A stretch of 64,000 nucleotides of DNA from Roseovarius lutimaris (GCF_900115165.1 NZ_FOVP01000006.1:1-64000), one strand, 5' to 3'. Positions 8,337-17,434 are shown, counted from the stretch's first letter. The notes: generated by a model not told the origin, from the letters alone. Translations and numbers: made by a program.

Positions 8337-9644
8337 TTAGATATCGAGGGTGTTTTCGCGCTCCCAGTGAGAGAAATGCGAGACGAAGGCATTCCATTCC
8401 TGATGTTTGAGCTTCATGAAGGCGGCCGAAAACTCATCCCCGAGGGCGGATTTCAGTGCGCTGTCCTTATCGAAAAAGCGCAGGGCATCCAGCATGTTGA
8501 GGGGCAGGGGGGGCGCGTCCTTGACGGTATGGCCGTCCTTGTACATGTCGATATCAAGCCGCTTGCCGGGGTCGGCCTTGGTGTTGATACCCGAGAGGCC
8601 GGCGGCGATGATCACCGCCTGCATCAGGTAGGGGTTGGCGGCGCCATCGGGCAGGCGAAGCTCGAACCGCCCGGCGCCGGGCACGCGCACCATATGGGTG
8701 CGGTTGTTGCCGGTCCATGTCACGGTGTTGGGCGCCCATGTGGCCCCCGACATGGTGCGCGGGGCATTGATGCGCTTATAGCTGTTGACCGTCGGATTGG
8801 TGATCGCGGCAAGCGCCGAGGCGTGTTTCATGATCCCGCCAAGAAAATGCCAGCCGGTGTCGGACATGCCAAGATCATGGGTGCCATCGGTAAAGAGGTT
8901 GGTCTTGCCCGTCTTGTCCCAGATCGAGATATGCGCATGACAGCCGTTGCCGGTCAGACCCTCTATCGGTTTGGGCATGAAGGTGGCACGCAACCCGTGT
9001 TTTTCGGCGACGGATTTGACCATGAACTTGAAAAAGGAATGCTTGTCGGCGGTGGCCAGCACATCGTCGAATTCCCAGTTCATCTCGAACTGGCCGTTGG
9101 CGTCTTCATGGTCGCTCTGATAGGGGCCCCAGCCCAGATCGAGCATGTAATCGCTGATCTCGGCAATCACGTCATAGCGGCGCATGATCGCCTGTTGATC
9201 GTAACAGGGCTTTTCGGCGCTATCGAACCTGTCCGACACCTCGACCCCGGTGGGATCAAGCAGGAAAAACTCGGCCTCAATGCCGGTCTTGATGGTCAGC
9301 CCCTTCTCGGCGGCGGCCTCGATCTGGCGCAAAAGCACGTTGCGCGGCGCTTGCGACAGCTTGGCATCATTCATCACGCAATTGGCGGGCACCCAGGCGA
9401 CCTCGGGCTTCCAGGGGAGCTGGATAACCGCCTCGGGGTCGGGTAGGCCAAGCATATCGGGATGTGCCGGGGTCAGGTCAAGCCATGTGGCAAACCCGGC
9501 AAATCCGGCGCCGTCCTTTTGCATGTCGGCAATGGCCTGGGCGGGAACCATCTTGGCACGCTGCGCCCCGAACAGATCGGTATAGGATATCATGAAATAT
9601 TTCACACCGTTCTCGACGGCGAATTGCGCAAGATCTTTGGCCAT
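8337..9644 (-). CDS. glnT: Type III glutamine synthetase-like ligase (GlnT/gamma-glutamylmethylamide synthetase family)
   Basis: A 435-residue enzyme of the glutamine synthetase fold. Metal-site and substrate segments are visible: TGIEAEFFLLDP, QFEMNWEFDD, GNGCHAHISIWD, and RVPGAGRFELRLPDGAANPYL with the catalytic arginines. The family ligates ammonia or methylamine to glutamate with ATP. The preceding genes encode three glutamate-synthase-like subunits, an arrangement shared by the rhizobial glxBCD-glnT group and by the methylamine pathway gmaS-mgsABC. No N-methylglutamate dehydrogenase genes (mgdABCD) are in the window, so I cannot say whether the substrate is methylamine or ammonia. It is the last gene of the operon and is followed by a strong terminator. 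Confidence 0.85.
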   Translation of the reverse strand: MAKDLAQFAVENGVKYFMISYTDLFGAQRAKMVPAQAIADMQKDGAGFAGFATWLDLTPAHPDMLGLPDPEAVIQLPWKPEVAWVPANCVMNDAKLSQAPRNVLLRQIEAAAEKGLTIKTGIEAEFFLLDPTGVEVSDRFDSAEKPCYDQQAIMRRYDVIAEISDYMLDLGWGPYQSDHEDANGQFEMNWEFDDVLATADKHSFFKFMVKSVAEKHGLRATFMPKPIEGLTGNGCHAHISIWDKTGKTNLFTDGTHDLGMSDTGWHFLGGIMKHASALAAITNPTVNSYKRINAPRTMSGATWAPNTVTWTGNNRTHMVRVPGAGRFELRLPDGAANPYLMQAVIIAAGLSGINTKADPGKRLDIDMYKDGHTVKDAPPLPLNMLDALRFFDKDSALKSALGDEFSAAFMKLKHQEWNAFVSHFSHWERENTLDI

Positions 9645-9677
9645 GTATTTGCTGTTCCCTGTTGTCGTAAATTGATT

Positions 9678-9704
9678 GGCCCCCGGTCATTGATGCCGGG
9701 GGCC
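9678..9704. other. Intra-operon stem-loop between the FMN subunit and the GlnT-like gene
   Basis: GGCCCCCGG and CCGGGGGCC form a perfect 9-bp stem with a 9-base loop in the 67-base gap between the stop at 9712 and the start at 9644. No T-run follows on the minus strand, so it is not a full terminator. It may set the ratio of the upstream subunits to the ligase by partial termination or by protecting the upstream mRNA. Confidence 0.55.
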
Positions 9705-9711
9705 GGTGTGT

Positions 9712-11049
9712 TCAGAACCCGCCTTGGCCGGGGATCCATGTGGTGCCGGCAAGCGGGACGCGGGCCATTGCGGCGGCTTCCATTGTCAGTGCGCAGAGAT
9801 CTTCGGGTTCAAGGTTGTGCAGGTTGTTGTGACCACAGGCGCGCGCGATGGTCTGGGCCTCAAGCGTGAGCACCGCCAGATAATTGCGCAGACGCCGCCC
9901 CGCCGCAACCGGATCAAGCCGCGCCGCAAGGGCCGGGTCCTGGGTGGTGATGCCGGCCGGGTCGCGGCCCTCGTGCCAGTCGTCATAAGCGCCAAAGGTG
10001 GTGCCAAGCGCGTTATATTCGGATTCCCATCGCGGATCGTTGTCGCCAAGCGCGACCATGGCGGCGGTGCCGATGGCAACCGCATCCGCGCCAAGCGCAA
10101 GCGCCTTGGCGACATCGGCCCCGGTGCGGATGCCCCCCGAGACCACAAGCTGTACCTCGCGGTGCAGGCCCATGTCCTGAAGCGCCTGAACGGCGGGGCG
10201 GATACAGGCCAGCGTTGGCAGGCCGACATGCTCGATGAACACATCCTGCGTCGCCGCCGTGCCGCCCTGCATGCCGTCAAGGACCACCACATCGGCGCCC
10301 GCCTTGACCGCCAGTGTGGTGTCATAATAAGGCCGCGTGCCGCCAATTTTCACATAGATCGGCTTTTCCCAGCCGGTGATTTCTCGCAGTTCCAGAATTT
10401 TGATCTCAAGATCATCGGGACCGGTCCAATCGGGGTGACGACAGGCGCTGCGTTGGTCGATGCCCTTGGGCAGGGTGCGCATTTCTGCAACCCGGTCGGT
10501 AATTTTCTGGCCCAGAAGCATGCCGCCGCCGCCGGGTTTGGCGCCCTGGCCGATCACCACCTCGATGGCATCGGCGCGGCGCAGGTCATCGGGGTTCATG
10601 CCATAGCGCGAGGGCAGCACCTGATAGACCAGCGTCTTGGAATGGCCGCGTTCCTCTTCGGTCATGCCGCCGTCGCCGGTGGTGGTCGAGGTGCCCGCAA
10701 GGGATGCGCCACGGCCAAGCGCCTCTTTGGCGTTGCCCGAGAGCGCGCCAAAGCTCATCCCGGCGATGGTGACGGGGATATCAAGCTCGATCGGCTTTTT
10801 GGCAAAGCGGGTGCCGAGGGTGACGTTGGTGCTGCATTTCTCGCGGTAACCTTCGAGGGGATAGCGGCTGATCGAGGCACCAAGAAACAAGAGGTCATCG
10901 AAATGCGGCACTTTGCGTTTGGCGCCGGCACCGCGGATATCATAGATGCCGGTGGCCGCCGCGCGGCGGATTTCCGAGTTGATTTCATTGGTAAAAGTGG
11001 CGGATTGGCGCGGCACGGTTTGCGGGATTTTCGGCGATTGATCAGTCAT
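9712..11049 (-). CDS. FMN-binding glutamate synthase-like large subunit (GlxD/MgsC family)
   Basis: A 445-residue protein corresponding to the FMN/2-oxoglutarate synthase domain of glutamate synthase. Motifs include TIAGMSFGALSGNAKEALG, KPGGGGMLLGQKI, VKIGGTRPYYDT, ADVVVLDGMQGGTAA and VVSGGIRTGADVAKALALGA. ATG 11049 is chosen; the frame runs to 11214 but overlaps the GXGXG gene and its extra residues are not conserved. It follows that gene by 11 bases. With the amidotransferase and GXGXG subunits it makes up the three domains that are fused in GltB. In the methylamine pathway the homologue makes N-methylglutamate; in the Glx group the exact reaction is unsettled. Confidence 0.85.
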   Translation of the reverse strand: MTDQSPKIPQTVPRQSATFTNEINSEIRRAAATGIYDIRGAGAKRKVPHFDDLLFLGASISRYPLEGYREKCSTNVTLGTRFAKKPIELDIPVTIAGMSFGALSGNAKEALGRGASLAGTSTTTGDGGMTEEERGHSKTLVYQVLPSRYGMNPDDLRRADAIEVVIGQGAKPGGGGMLLGQKITDRVAEMRTLPKGIDQRSACRHPDWTGPDDLEIKILELREITGWEKPIYVKIGGTRPYYDTTLAVKAGADVVVLDGMQGGTAATQDVFIEHVGLPTLACIRPAVQALQDMGLHREVQLVVSGGIRTGADVAKALALGADAVAIGTAAMVALGDNDPRWESEYNALGTTFGAYDDWHEGRDPAGITTQDPALAARLDPVAAGRRLRNYLAVLTLEAQTIARACGHNNLHNLEPEDLCALTMEAAAMARVPLAGTTWIPGQGGF

Positions 11050-11060
11050 CTGAATGTGCC

Positions 11061-11744
11061 TCAGTAGGCCGACGCGTTGTCGACGTTGAAATTGTAGAGA
11101 TTGCGGGCCGAGCCGTAGCGGCGAAACTCTGACGGATCGGCATCGCATTCGCCGCGCGCCAGAAGATCGCGCAGGATCTCGATATGTTCGGGGCGCATTT
11201 CCTTTTCGACGCAATCCGCGCCGAGGCTCTTGACCGAACCGCGCACAAAAAGCCGCGCTTCATAGAGGCTGTCGCCAAGCGCGTCGCCGGCATCGCCGCA
11301 GACCACAAGATTGCCCGATTGCGCCATGAAGGCCGACATATGACCGATATTGCCATGCACGATGATGTCGATGCCCTTCATCGAGATACCACAGCGCGAG
11401 GCGGCATTGCCCTTGATCACAAGGGTGCCACCCCGGCCCGTGGCCCCGGCATATTGGCTTGCGTCGCCGTCGATGATGACGCTGCCCGACATCATGTTTT
11501 CCGCAACCCCCGGCCCGGCATTGCCCTTGATGCGGATCGTGGCCAGCTTGTTCATGCCCGCGCAGTAATAGCCGGTCGAGCCGCGCACGGTGATATCAAG
11601 CGGCGCATCGACCCCCACGGCAAGCGCGTGGCTGCCTTTGGGGTTGATGATTTCCCAGGCGGTGGCGTTGGTGTGTTCCTTTTGGGCGTGCAGCGTGGAA
11701 TTGAGCGCGCGCAGCCCGTCGGCCTCTAGATCGAATGTCTGCAT
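11061..11744 (-). CDS. GXGXG-domain glutamate synthase-like subunit (GlxC/MgsB family)
   Basis: About 227 residues from ATG 11744. The body is a beta-helix with repeated glycine spacing: ITVRGSTGYYCAG, ATIRIKGNAGPGVAENM, SVIIDGDASQYAGATGRGG, LVIKGNAASRCG, IIVHGNIGHMS, LVVCGDAGDALGDSL. This is the GXGXG domain that forms the structural C-terminal part of glutamate synthase and of formylmethanofuran dehydrogenase C. It starts 4 bases after the amidotransferase stop (11749). It has no catalytic residues of its own and should assemble with the other two subunits. Confidence 0.85.
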   Translation of the reverse strand: MQTFDLEADGLRALNSTLHAQKEHTNATAWEIINPKGSHALAVGVDAPLDITVRGSTGYYCAGMNKLATIRIKGNAGPGVAENMMSGSVIIDGDASQYAGATGRGGTLVIKGNAASRCGISMKGIDIIVHGNIGHMSAFMAQSGNLVVCGDAGDALGDSLYEARLFVRGSVKSLGADCVEKEMRPEHIEILRDLLARGECDADPSEFRRYGSARNLYNFNVDNASAY

Positions 11745-11748
11745 GGGT

Positions 11749-12645
11749 TCAGTGCTTCCAGAAATAAACGGTTGAGGGTTCGGGTTCCCAGACGCGGGCG
11801 GTTTCGATGCCCGGCAGGTTGACCATCGCGCGATATTCCGACCCGAACGCGACATATTGATCGGTTTCGGCCATCACGGCGGGTTTGCAAGCAATCGGAT
11901 CGCGCAGCACGCCAAAGCCGTCCTTGGTGCCGACAACGAAGGTGTAAAACCCGTCGAGATCGTCAAGCGAGGCCTCAAGTGCGTCGCCAAGATCCGCGCC
12001 TTCGGCCATTTTCCAGCTCAGGTAGGCGGCGGCGACTTCGCTGTCGTTTTCGGTCTCGAAGCTCATTCCTTCGCGGATCAGGCGGCGGCGCAGGCTATTG
12101 TGGTTGCTGAGCGAGCCGTTATGGACAAGGCATTGATCGGGCCCGGTGGAAAACGGATGCGCGCCCATCGTGGTGATCGCGGATTCGGTGGCCATGCGGG
12201 TATGGCCGATGCCATGGCTGCCGGACATCTTGGAGACCTCGAAGCGGGCGGCGACATCGGCGGGAAGGCCGACTTCTTTGAAAATCTCGATGCTTTCGCC
12301 TGCGCTCATGATGCGCAGGTCGGGGCGCAGGGATTTGACGGCGCTGCGCGCCCCGGCGGCCTTGTCTGTATCAAGCTCAAGCACGGCGTGGGTGTCCTTG
12401 GCCGTCATCTTGACCGGCGCGCCAAGGGCGGCGGCAAGATCGGCCTCAAGAGTTGCGAAATCCGCGTCGGGATTGGCCGATTGCACGGTCATCACCCATT
12501 TGCCGGCCTCTGCGCCGCCATAAATGGCAATGCCGGCACTATCGGGGCCGCGGTCGGTCATGGTGACCAGCATGTCAGTCAGAAGGGCGCCAAGCTGCGG
12601 TTCCAGCGCGCGGTCCTTCAGGAATAAGCCCACAATGCCACACAT
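11749..12645 (-). CDS. Class II glutamine amidotransferase (GlxB/MgsA family)
   Basis: The 298-residue protein begins MCGIVGLFL, so Cys2 becomes the N-terminal nucleophile after methionine removal. Also present are the family segments MTDRGPDSAGIAIYG, GHTRMATESAITTMGAHPFS, VHNGSLSNHNSLRR and FETENDSEVAAAYL. It hydrolyses glutamine to release ammonia for the synthase subunits encoded directly downstream. It is the first gene of the four-gene operon; 150 AT-richer bases separate it from the XRE regulator and should hold the promoter. Confidence 0.87.
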   Translation of the reverse strand: MCGIVGLFLKDRALEPQLGALLTDMLVTMTDRGPDSAGIAIYGGAEAGKWVMTVQSANPDADFATLEADLAAALGAPVKMTAKDTHAVLELDTDKAAGARSAVKSLRPDLRIMSAGESIEIFKEVGLPADVAARFEVSKMSGSHGIGHTRMATESAITTMGAHPFSTGPDQCLVHNGSLSNHNSLRRRLIREGMSFETENDSEVAAAYLSWKMAEGADLGDALEASLDDLDGFYTFVVGTKDGFGVLRDPIACKPAVMAETDQYVAFGSEYRAMVNLPGIETARVWEPEPSTVYFWKH

Positions 12646-12796
12646 GAGTCGGTTCTCCTTGGTTCATGATCATGAAAGGTGTAGCACAAAAAAAAAGTTA
12701 TTCAACTGTCAGGAAATATTTTTGCTTTAAAAGCATAATGACGGGGGCGGCCGCCCTTGGGGCAGCCACGTCATGCTGGCGGCTGAGGTGAGGGGG

Positions 12797-13486
12797 TTAC
12801 TTGCCCTGCGGGTAGCAGATGATCGACAGATAGCGTGCGGGCAGCTGCACAAGCCCATCCGGGCCATGTGGGGCGTCGGCATCAAAGAACAGGCTATCGC
12901 CCGGTTCCAGCCGGTAATGATTATCGCCGTGCCGGTAATCGAGCACCCCTTCGAGCATGTAGAGCAGTTCAAGGCCGTCATGCTGAAACGTGGGGAATAC
13001 GTCAGAGGTTTCCGACAGGGTGATAAGGTATGGCTCTACCGTGACGCCCGAGGCGTTGCTGCCGATATGGCCAAGCAGGTTGTATTGATGCCCCGCGCGG
13101 GTGCCGTCACGGGTGATTTCAACCGCATCTCCGGCTTTGACGTGCATCGCCTCGCGGCGTTCTTCAAAGCGGCGAAAGAACGAGGTGATCGGCGTGCTGA
13201 GCGTATGCGCCAGAATTTGCAATGTGGTCAGCGATGGCGATGTGATGCCGTTTTCGATCTTCGACAGCATCCCGAGCGACAGACCCGTCGCATTGGCAAG
13301 ATCGGCCACGGTCATGCCTTTTTGATGGCGTAAGGCGCGGACTTCGCGGCCAATGGCGGCTTCGAGGTTGCGTTCATTGAGATCGCGCACGCGGTGCGGA
13401 TCCTGGGCGAATACGGGTGTTTCGTCGGCGTCTTTGGGTTTGGGCATGTTTTTGGGTTTGGTCATACGGGGGCCTTGATCATTCAT
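12797..13486 (-). CDS. XRE-family regulator with cupin sensor domain
   Basis: A 229-residue protein. The helix-turn-helix spans about residues 45-100 (GREVRALRHQKGMTVADLAN, LSLGMLSKIENGITSPSLTT) and a C-terminal cupin barrel follows (FQHDGLELLYMLEGVLDYRH, YRLEPGDSLFFDADAPHGP). This architecture is common beside polyamine, amino-acid and methylamine genes. It lies directly upstream of the glutamate-synthase-like operon on the same strand, so it is the obvious regulator of that operon; a nitrogenous ligand bound in the cupin is likely (inference). Confidence 0.87.
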   Translation of the reverse strand: MNDQGPRMTKPKNMPKPKDADETPVFAQDPHRVRDLNERNLEAAIGREVRALRHQKGMTVADLANATGLSLGMLSKIENGITSPSLTTLQILAHTLSTPITSFFRRFEERREAMHVKAGDAVEITRDGTRAGHQYNLLGHIGSNASGVTVEPYLITLSETSDVFPTFQHDGLELLYMLEGVLDYRHGDNHYRLEPGDSLFFDADAPHGPDGLVQLPARYLSIICYPQGK

Positions 13487-13770
13487 GTTTGCGGGATGCT
13501 ACGCACTCCTCACGGGTAACTCCAGTATTTGCTGTGCTTTGGGTGGACTAAGTCGCCGGATGTGGTCTTCCGCGAAAAAAGGGAGCTGGGGTGAGTTGTG
13601 TCGCAAGTTTTATGCAAATCTGCGTTTCAGAGCGGGCCCCCCCCCCCGAGATCCAGCGCAGCTTGAGATTGCCAAGCGCGGCGCGGAAGATGCCATTATC
13701 TTTTCGCGGGTAATGGCTTGGGGCCGCTGTTTGCGGTATTCCGGATGGCCCATGGCTTTGCGCGTCGGGG

Positions 13771-14355
13771 TTAGTTCTGCGGATTTACCTTGAAATTGAC
13801 GTTGGCATACCATTCGGCTACAGCGCGGATTTCGGCGTTTGTCATCTCGGCGGCGATGCTGGTCATGATGTCATGGGTGCGTTTGCCGGTGCGGAACGCC
13901 TTGAGCTGGGTGTCGATATACATGGTGGTTTCGCCCGCAAGATTGGGCGCATCCTCAATCCGGGCAATGCCGTCGGCGCCGTGACAGGCAACGCACCCTT
14001 CGGGCGCGTTTTCGGGCGTTTGACCGGCGGATAGCGCGGCGACCGGGGTCTGGCTGCTGTACCAGGCGGCAAGATCGGCGATGGCCGCGTCATCAAGATT
14101 TTTTGCCACCACACTCATCATTTCATGCGTGCGGGTGCCCTCGCGGAACGCGGTCAGCTGATGGGTGATATAGGCCGGGTTCTCGCCGCCGATATGCGGC
14201 GCGATCGGGATTTTGGCAAAGCCGTCGATGCCATGGCAGGTGCGGCACTGACCGGCGAGCTTGCGCCCCGCCTCAGGATCGCCATTAATATCCTCGGCGA
14301 GCGCCGTCTGGGCGAGGAAAACCCCGCCCAGACCCAAAACAAATGCCTTGAACAT
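13771..14355 (-). CDS. Periplasmic di-heme cytochrome c (c4/c553 type)
   Basis: A 194-residue protein with a signal peptide (VLGLGGVFLAQTALAE) and two heme-binding motifs, CRTCHG and CVACHG, each followed by a matching c-type domain (FREGTRTHEMM and FRTGKRTHDIM repeat the same pattern). The two halves are similar, as in cytochrome c4. Its start shares one base with the stop of the upstream sugar dehydrogenase (TGATG), so it is translationally coupled and is the natural electron acceptor of that enzyme. Confidence 0.88.
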   Translation of the reverse strand: MFKAFVLGLGGVFLAQTALAEDINGDPEAGRKLAGQCRTCHGIDGFAKIPIAPHIGGENPAYITHQLTAFREGTRTHEMMSVVAKNLDDAAIADLAAWYSSQTPVAALSAGQTPENAPEGCVACHGADGIARIEDAPNLAGETTMYIDTQLKAFRTGKRTHDIMTSIAAEMTNAEIRAVAEWYANVNFKVNPQN

Positions 14356-15611
14356 CAGTTGCCCTCGTACCAGATGCGATAGATCGCGCCGGCAAGGTCA
14401 TCCGAGACCAGAAGCGAGCCGTCGCGCAATTGCGCCACATCGACCGGGCGGCCAAGATATTCGCCGTTCTCGTCGATCCAGCCCTCGGCAAAGGGTTCCA
14501 TCGTGGCAGTGCCGTCTTCGGCGATATGGGTGACCATCACACGCGCGCCAACTGGCTCTGTGCGGTTCCACGATCCGTGCTGCGCCGAGAAGATGGCGTT
14601 CTTGTATTTCGCCGGGAACATCTTGCCGGTGTAGAAGGTCATGCCAAGATCGGCGGCATGGGCCACGGTTTCGACCGCAGGCATCACCACGTCAACGGGC
14701 ACTTCCTCGCCCTTGTACTCGTTCGTGCGCACCGAACCGCCGCCATACCACGGGTGGCCAAAGTGCTGGCCTGCCTCGGTCTGATGGTTGAGTTCGCCGG
14801 GGGGGATGTCATCGCCCATGCCGTCAACCTGATTGTCGGTCCACCACAGATCACCGGTTTCGGGGTGGAAATCCTGCCCGACCGAGTTGCGCACGCCGTA
14901 GGTATAAACCTCGCGACCGGTGCCATCGGTGTTCATGCGGATGATGCCGCCGATGCCCCATTTGGTGTTGGTTTCGAGGTTCTCTTTCGGGGCGACGTTG
15001 AACGGCTGACCGAGCGAGATATAGATCTTGCCATCCGGGCCGATATCGCAAACCCGTGCGGTGTGGTTGAAGCTTTCCTGTTCTTCAGGGATCAGATCAC
15101 CCTGGGCGACCAGGTTGAAGGCCGCCACATCGGGGCTTTCATAAAAGAATTCCGCCGCAGGGAACAGCAACACGCGGTTCTGTTCGGCGATGTAGAGAAA
15201 GCCATCCTTGGAAAAGCACGGGCCGTTCGGGATCGAGAACTTGAGCGAGGGCGCGAAATCCTTGACCTCATCGGCGATGCGATCCTTGTTGCGGTCGGTC
15301 ACCGACCAGACCTTGTCTTTGCGGGTGCCGACAAAGGTCACCACACCCTGCGGGCCGACGGCCATGTGGCGCGCATCGGGCACGACCGCGTAAAGGCCGA
15401 TCTTGAAGCCTGCCGGAAGGGTGATGCCCTCAAGCGTCTTTTTGATGCCATCGGCATAGGGGCCGCTTTGTTCGATAAAGGTAAAGTCGGTCACGCCGGT
15501 CGATTGGAAATTCGACAGCTTGTCGAGGTTATCGGGCACATTGGCGCCCTGCGCGTGGCCCAGACCGGCCGTGAGGGCGAGCGCGGCAATGGATGATAGC
15601 AGATGTTTCAT
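14355..15611 (-). CDS. Periplasmic PQQ-dependent sugar dehydrogenase-like protein
   Basis: A 418-residue protein from ATG 15611 with a clear signal peptide (MKHLLSSIAALALTAGLGHA). The body is a beta-propeller of the soluble glucose/sorbosone dehydrogenase type: YAVVPDARHMAVGPQG, FLYIAEQNRVLLFP, YGVRNSVGQDFHPETGDLWW, GHPWYGGGSVRTNE, LGRPVDVAQLRDGSLLVSDD. It oxidises a sugar or other alcohol in the periplasm and passes electrons to the coupled cytochrome c. PQQ synthesis genes are not in the window. An upstream ATG at 15653 adds only a non-signal leader and was not used. Confidence 0.85.
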   Translation of the reverse strand: MKHLLSSIAALALTAGLGHAQGANVPDNLDKLSNFQSTGVTDFTFIEQSGPYADGIKKTLEGITLPAGFKIGLYAVVPDARHMAVGPQGVVTFVGTRKDKVWSVTDRNKDRIADEVKDFAPSLKFSIPNGPCFSKDGFLYIAEQNRVLLFPAAEFFYESPDVAAFNLVAQGDLIPEEQESFNHTARVCDIGPDGKIYISLGQPFNVAPKENLETNTKWGIGGIIRMNTDGTGREVYTYGVRNSVGQDFHPETGDLWWTDNQVDGMGDDIPPGELNHQTEAGQHFGHPWYGGGSVRTNEYKGEEVPVDVVMPAVETVAHAADLGMTFYTGKMFPAKYKNAIFSAQHGSWNRTEPVGARVMVTHIAEDGTATMEPFAEGWIDENGEYLGRPVDVAQLRDGSLLVSDDLAGAIYRIWYEGN

Positions 15612-16085
15612 GTGGTTCCTCCCATTTGAAATTCTTCCATGTATGGCCGCCATGTCAGGGCGACAGTCGGGCCATCAGGTTTTGAAATCGAAACGTTGAA
15701 CCGGCGCGCGCTCTCCCCTTCGCAGGCCAGTGCAAATACCTCTTACGTTGCATTCACAAGGCGCGAGCCTAGCCTAGATTTAGCAAAGAGCAAGGCCTTG
15801 ATCGGGGTGATTTCTACGACCAAAGTAGGGGTCTCAGGCCTGTTGACGGCGCCTTGGCCCGCCCTTCGATAGTGTTGTTTTGATCGGTGAGGGCGATCAC
15901 CGCTCACCGATAAAAATGCAGAGGCGCCCGGCCATCGGCCCGAGAAAACGGTGGCTTTCATGGCCGGGCCCGCGCCAAATAAGCCGCGATGATCGCGAAG
16001 GGCATGTTCGTGCCCACTTGCATTCGCCCGTGTCGGTGGCGATACCTGCGCGTGCGGGTATCAAGAACGACTCTGAGGGATGAGA
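15612..16085. other. Intergenic region between the sugar dehydrogenase and bioM, with two dyads
   Basis: No gene is supported here. Two inverted repeats stand out. ATCGGTGAG/CTCACCGAT (15883-15891 and 15903-15911) is perfect and has T4 on the left and A4 on the right, so the pairing can be extended. GATACCTGC/GCGGGTATC (16041-16049 and 16054-16062) has a 4-base loop and one G-T pair, 23 bases before the bioM ATG. Promoters for both divergent transcription units must lie here. I found no clear BioR site (TTATAGATAA-like). Confidence 0.5.
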
Positions 16086-16844
16086 ATGCAAGGCGAGGCT
16101 GTCATTTCACAATCCGTCGATCCGTCCGTGACGTTTGAAATGGCCGGGGTGTCCTTTTTACGCGAGGGTCGGGCGCTTTTGACGGGGCTTGATCTTTGTG
16201 TGCCCGAACGGCGTGTGGGCATCGTCGGGCGCAACGGGTCGGGCAAGACCACCCTGGCGCGGGTTCTGTCCGGCCTTGTGGTGCCGGACCGGGGCAGTGT
16301 TAGGGTCTGTGGCGTGGATGTCGCCGAGGACCGCAAGGCGGCGATCCGTACCGTCGGCATTCTGTTTCAGAACCCCGATCATCAGATCATTTTCCCCACC
16401 GTGGAAGAAGAGCTTGGCTTTGGTTTGCTTCAGGCCGGCGCCTCAAAACCCGAGGCCGCGCGACAGGTTGCCGGTATTCTTGCGCACTTTGACAAATCCC
16501 ATTGGGCGAAGGCGGCGACGCATCAGCTCTCGCAGGGGCAAAAACAGCTGGTCTGTCTGATGGCGATCATCGCGATGGCGCCAAAGGTGGTCATCCTGGA
16601 CGAGCCGTTTTCGGGGCTCGATATTCCGACCCGCGCCCAGTTGACGCGATATTTCGACCGGATCAATGCGGCGCTGATCCACATTTCGCATGATCCCGAG
16701 GCGCTGCGCGGGTATGAAAGGGTGATCTGGCTTGAAGACGGGCGGATCAGACAGGATGGCGCGGCGACGCCGGTGCTTGCGGAGTTTACCAAACATATGA
16801 CCGATCTGGGAGGACATGATGATATCTCTGACCTCGCCGGTTGA
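16086..16844 (+). CDS. bioM: Biotin ECF transporter ATPase (A component)
   Basis: About 252 residues with an ABC ATPase core: Walker A VGRNGSGKTT, Q-loop ILFQNPDHQIIFPTVEEELG (the ECF-type extension), signature LSQGQKQLV and Walker B VVILDEPFSGLD, with H-loop HISHD. ATG 16086 is chosen because the GAGGG element at 16075-16079 is correctly spaced from it; ATG 16080 sits directly against that element. It powers uptake of biotin together with BioN and BioY encoded next, and its 3' end overlaps bioN by 29 bases. Confidence 0.87.
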   Translation: MQGEAVISQSVDPSVTFEMAGVSFLREGRALLTGLDLCVPERRVGIVGRNGSGKTTLARVLSGLVVPDRGSVRVCGVDVAEDRKAAIRTVGILFQNPDHQIIFPTVEEELGFGLLQAGASKPEAARQVAGILAHFDKSHWAKAATHQLSQGQKQLVCLMAIIAMAPKVVILDEPFSGLDIPTRAQLTRYFDRINAALIHISHDPEALRGYERVIWLEDGRIRQDGAATPVLAEFTKHMTDLGGHDDISDLAG

Positions 16845-17421
16845 AACGCGGGCGCATCATTGGCCGGCGGGGGCAAAGCTTGCGGCGCTTTGCGCCGCGA
16901 CGGTTGTGTTGTTTGCCCAGGAAAGCCTTGGCTTTCATGCGGTGGTCTTTGCCGCCTGTGTGTGTGTCTATCGCCTGCCGGGGGTGCGGTTTTTTCGCGC
17001 CGGGATGAAGGGGTTGATGGTGCTCTGGCCGTTCATCGCGCTGGTGCTGGTCTGGCATCTGGTGATTGGCGCGCCGGTGGCGGGGCTGGTCGTGGGGCTG
17101 CGGCTGTTGTCCGCCGTGGCGCTTGCCAATCTGGTGACGATGACCACGAAACTCTCGGCGATGATCGAGGTGGTTCGCTGGCTTGCCACGCCGCTCCGGC
17201 GGGTGGGGGTGAACACCCGCGCGCTTGAAATCGGGATTGCGCTTGTGGTGCGCTTCACCCCGACGCTGGCCGACAAGGGCGCGCAGCTGGCGCAGTCATG
17301 GTCGGCCAGATCACGGAAGAAACCCGGATGGAAGATTGTCATGCCGTTTACCGTGCTGGCGCTCGATGATGCAGAATACGTGGCCGAGGCGCTCAAGGCG
17401 CGCGGCGGCCTGAACCAATAA
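16816..17421 (+). CDS. bioN: Biotin ECF transporter transmembrane T component
   Basis: A 201-residue membrane protein of the CbiQ/EcfT family with about five hydrophobic segments. The coupling motif for the ATPase is seen near the C-terminus (AQLAQSWSARSRKK; family form A-R-G plus an upstream copy in VEVVRWLATPLRR-like sequence). ATG 16816 has GGGAGG at 16808-16813. Overlap with bioM and 13 bases to bioY indicate one transcript. It links ATP hydrolysis to the BioY substrate-binding protein. Confidence 0.85.
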   Translation: MMISLTSPVETRAHHWPAGAKLAALCAATVVLFAQESLGFHAVVFAACVCVYRLPGVRFFRAGMKGLMVLWPFIALVLVWHLVIGAPVAGLVVGLRLLSAVALANLVTMTTKLSAMIEVVRWLATPLRRVGVNTRALEIGIALVVRFTPTLADKGAQLAQSWSARSRKKPGWKIVMPFTVLALDDAEYVAEALKARGGLNQ

Positions 17422-17434
17422 AGGACCCTGACCC

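Noticed and set aside
16041..16062. Hairpin GATACCTGC/GCGGGTATC resembling a type I CRISPR repeat
   Set aside because: Only one copy is present, with no spacers, further repeats or cas genes in the window.
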